Assembly (NCBI GenBank): GCA_023436075.1
Contig: JAEZKS010000252.1
Location: 1-13,907, forward strand
Direction: 5' to 3'
DNA from: Methanobacteriota archaeon
GTDB lineage: Archaea; Halobacteriota; Methanocellia; Methanocellales; Methanocellaceae
Length of the DNA: 13,907 nucleotides
Made by a program: the position numbers and the translations under genes. The notes below the pieces were generated by a model. The model was not told the origin of the DNA. It saw only the letters and a list, made by a program, of their open reading frames with translations, and made no database searches. Of this stretch, positions 12,145 through 13,907 are shown piece after piece (position 1 is the stretch's first letter; every line of letters begins with the position of its first letter).

Positions 12145-12363
12145 ATGTACGAGCGGCAGGTCGGGCGTCCGGAAATTTTCCAGGTCCAGCGTAACGCCTG
12201 TGCCTGACAGCATATCTTTCCCCCATCATTATTATCAGAACGGAGACATTCTATTTATTCTATGGTTCATGGCAATCGGCCGTATTATGCGTAGTATGCA
12301 TATTTTACACCAATTGCCATTACCGACATGCATAAATAGGCGATATGACATATCGGTAAAACG
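12145..12363. promoter_or_regulatory. intergenic region with TATA box and hyphenated palindrome
   Basis: No gene seen. The TATA-like CATAAATAGG (12331-12340) is followed at once by the palindrome CGATAT-GAC-ATATCG (12341-12355). The GTG at 12364 stands about 25 bases after the TATA box and would be a leaderless start. Upstream, ATGGCAAT (12269-12276) and ATTGCCAT (12313-12320) form an inverted pair. These elements probably control the gene that follows. Confidence 0.45.
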
Positions 12364-12387
12364 GTGATAACTATTAGCGTATACCGA

Positions 12388-12403
12388 AGGGATCGTTTTT
12401 GCC
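12388..12403 (+). repeat. 16-base element, copy 2
   Basis: AGGGATCGTTTTTGCC, identical to the minus-strand copy at 9080-9095. Read from the GTG at 12364 the frame passes through it as RRDRFC and stops 13 codons later, at TGA 12430-12432. Skipping one T moves into the long ORF that ends at 12796. Confidence 0.6.
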
Positions 12404-12493
12404 CTGGGAAAGGGATTAAGAAAGATAGCGCCTGACTGGCCTGACGACATAAGGGTTGAGGCAGGGAGGCCGTCGTCCCCTTATGAATCCTAT

Positions 12494-12796
12494 GTGGCCG
12501 AGAAGCTGAACGCGCCAGAACACCGGCGTATCAGGATCGGCCTGGACCGGCTGTCCCGGAGCGTTGCAGAGATTGCGATCACCTGGCAGCAGACGAGCCG
12601 GGGGCAGTCGCTCTCGGAGCTCGAGCAGGTGCTGGCGAAACTACATGAGATCGAGATCGAAGCTGAGAACGTCAGGGATGACTATGTCCGGAGCCATGTC
12701 ATCGACCGCCTCGACGAGCTGGCAGCGATGCGGCGCTCTCTCGCCGAGGAGATCCGGTGGGACGCGCGTTCGAAGCGCCCGGATGCAGTTGCCTGA
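12494..12796 (+). CDS. helical protein of unknown function, true 5' end uncertain
   Basis: 100 residues from the first usable start, a GTG at 12494 without a ribosome site. The protein is highly charged and helical (SELEQVLAKLHEIEIEAENV and DRLDELAAMRRSLAEEIRW), probably a coiled coil, with no recognised family. The frame is open back to a TAA at 12368-12370, and the extra stretch (for example LGKGLRKIAPDWPDDIRVEA) also looks coding, yet it has no start codon. A leaderless GTG at 12364 in another frame joins it if one T of the T5 run at 12396-12400 is skipped, giving about 143 residues. This is the same arrangement as regulator 2. Confidence 0.65.
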   Translation: MAEKLNAPEHRRIRIGLDRLSRSVAEIAITWQQTSRGQSLSELEQVLAKLHEIEIEAENVRDDYVRSHVIDRLDELAAMRRSLAEEIRWDARSKRPDAVA

Positions 12797-12883
12797 CCTG
12801 CCCGAATCTTTTCATCTTTTATATTAGTGCCAATATCTGCCTGTTTCTGTAAGTATTTATCAAGGGGAACCTTATTTATAATC

Positions 12884-13033
12884 ATGATAGACAGGCTAGA
12901 GCTGGGTGAAATATCGAGAGCCATCAGCATGAGCCGGAACGAGGCCTGGCTGGCAGATGAGGTCGACCTCCGGAAGATGATACGTTTTCTCTCCGATCAG
13001 ATTTTAGTGACTGGCTATTCTGACCTCAACTGA
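12884..13033 (+). CDS. small protein of unknown function (49 residues)
   Basis: MIDRLELGEISRAISMSRNE begins a soluble, mostly helical protein with a balanced charge pattern (LADEVDLRKMIRFLSDQIL). The ATG at 12884 lies about 25 bases after a TATA-like GTATTTATC (12853-12861), which suggests a leaderless mRNA. An in-frame ATG at 12827 would add 19 residues of untypical composition. No family is recognised. It is separated by about 190 bases from the lipoprotein gene. Confidence 0.55.
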   Translation: MIDRLELGEISRAISMSRNEAWLADEVDLRKMIRFLSDQILVTGYSDLN

Positions 13034-13221
13034 TCGGCACTATTTTTACAGCAAAAACGGTATGCTCCGACTTAGTATTACTATCATGCATAGCCACCGT
13101 TATGTATTCAGGCAATTATTGCCCTGATTACTCATTTTTTATCAGAAAAGAGGGAATATTGCTCGTTCCTTCATGTTTATTTAAAAGGGAAATTATTACA
13201 ACTGCTCATGGAGCAATTCCA

Positions 13222-13907
13222 ATGAAAGGAAAAATCGTTGTAATGCCAGTCTTAGCAGTTTTGATCATATTGATCGTATCGCTAGTCCTGGGCTGCACTA
13301 ACAGCAGCTCTACGAACAACCCCACGGCCACGCCTGATGGGTCGCCGACGCCGTTACCTGAGGTAACGCTGAAGCTCGGCTACCTGGCCAACTCCGGCCA
13401 CGCGCTGAGTTTCGTGGCGCAGGAGGAGGGTTTCTTCGAAAAGCAGGGCCTGAACGTCGTCCTTACGTCCTTCCCCAACAGCGCTGCCGGACATGACGGA
13501 CTGATTGCAGGCAAGCTCGATATCATTGCCATGGGATCGACGGCCCCGGTCGTCTACATGACCCAGGGCAAAGACCTCAAGTACATCGGAGGCCTGATGG
13601 GCGAAGGCACTGCGGCGGTCACCTTACCGGCGAACGTCGACAAGTACAAGGACTTCGCCAACTGGAAAGGCAAGAAGATCGCCACGGTCCGGCTGAGCAC
13701 GGGCGACGTCGTTTACCGCAGTGCGCTCAAGGCTGCCGGCATCAATGCCTCGGCAGAGACTACCATCATAGAGCTGCCGACGCCCCAGGGCGTGATGGAC
13801 GCAGTGAAGAAGGGCGAGGTCGATATCGGCATCGTGTGGCTGCCCTACCAGCAGCTCTCCGAGACGCAAGGGCTTAGTGTAATTAACTATGGCGACCAGT
13901 TCTACGC
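13222..13907 (+). CDS. ABC-transporter substrate-binding lipoprotein, NMT1/SsuA/TauA type (3' end outside window)
   Basis: The first 228 residues are present. An N-terminal hydrophobic segment (about 5-22) ends in the lipobox LVLGC, with C25 as the likely lipid anchor. A Ser/Thr/Pro-rich linker to about residue 50 follows. The periplasmic-binding-protein fold then starts with VTLKLGYLANSGHALSFVAQEEGFFEKQGL, typical of the family that binds sulfonates, taurine, nitrate, bicarbonate or thiamine precursors. GKLDIIAMGSTAPVVY and WKGKKIATVRLSTGDVVYRSAL are further family hallmarks. GGAG lies eight bases before the ATG. The permease and ATPase are probably downstream. The ligand cannot be read from sequence; a sulfonate would fit the sulfur theme but this is only suggestive. 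Confidence 0.88.
   Translation, partial: MKGKIVVMPVLAVLIILIVSLVLGCTNSSSTNNPTATPDGSPTPLPEVTLKLGYLANSGHALSFVAQEEGFFEKQGLNVVLTSFPNSAAGHDGLIAGKLDIIAMGSTAPVVYMTQGKDLKYIGGLMGEGTAAVTLPANVDKYKDFANWKGKKIATVRLSTGDVVYRSALKAAGINASAETTIIELPTPQGVMDAVKKGEVDIGIVWLPYQQLSETQGLSVINYGDQFY

Noticed and set aside
1..13907. CRISPR array, insertion-sequence transposase, rRNA or replication origin
   Set aside because: No regularly spaced repeats, no transposase or terminal repeats around a gene, no rRNA signature and no cdc6/ORB-type sequence were seen.

Overview
The window looks like chromosomal DNA of a methanogenic archaeon, most likely a Methanocellales-like or other class II methanogen. The pointers are a Sep-tRNA:Cys-tRNA synthase (indirect Cys-tRNA pathway), a rhodanese-free ThiI with the archaeal CxxC, archaeal TATA boxes about 25-35 bases before predicted transcript starts, GGTGA-type ribosome sites and frequent leaderless starts. 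The species is inferred, not proven. Genes are GC-rich; several control regions are strikingly AT-rich.

Layout. 1-2383, minus strand: O-acetylhomoserine sulfhydrylase (metY, cut by the window edge) downstream of SepCysS (pscS). 2384-3032: a control region with three TATA/operator promoters pointing left and a tRNA-Cys-like gene whose stems and 3' CCA are intact but whose anticodon loop is damaged. 3033-5122, minus: an apparent transcript unit tRNA-Cys(GCA) - larE-like sulfur transferase - thiI. 5313-5594, minus: a small winged-helix regulator. 5623-6240: an AT-rich, apparently gene-free control island. 6255-6599, plus: a 20-cysteine four-helix (Csp-like) copper-storage protein. 7120-8582, minus: a small unknown protein, then a ThiF/MoeB-like E1 followed by a MoaD-like sulfur carrier ending in GG. 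8819-9098, minus: a close paralogue of the regulator with its frame broken by one base. 9116-9477, minus: small or broken ORFs, one with an in-frame UAG. 9639-12122, plus: an unknown 94-residue protein, then a radical SAM enzyme, a SAM methyltransferase and a free-standing ThrRS-type editing domain. 12364-13033, plus: two small unknown genes. 13222-end, plus: a lipoprotein substrate-binding protein of the NMT1/SsuA/TauA type.

Common thread. The left half concerns sulfur and cysteine: making Cys-tRNA, 4-thiouridine, sacrificial sulfur transfer, homocysteine synthesis, and sulfur carrier activation. A palindrome, TTAAC-N4-GTTAA, recurs at the predicted transcription starts of pscS, of the tRNA-Cys-like gene and of both regulator paralogues, and in the AT-rich island before the copper-storage gene. 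This suggests an undescribed regulon, perhaps sensing copper, thiol or redox state through a Phe-Cys-Phe motif shared by the two regulators. A second signal is a 16-base sequence (AGGGATCGTTTTTGCC) present twice, with a third diverged copy. Both exact copies lie at the 5' end of an ORF that can only be joined to a start codon by skipping one T. That points to programmed frameshifting, a mobile or regulatory repeat, or a systematic sequence error.
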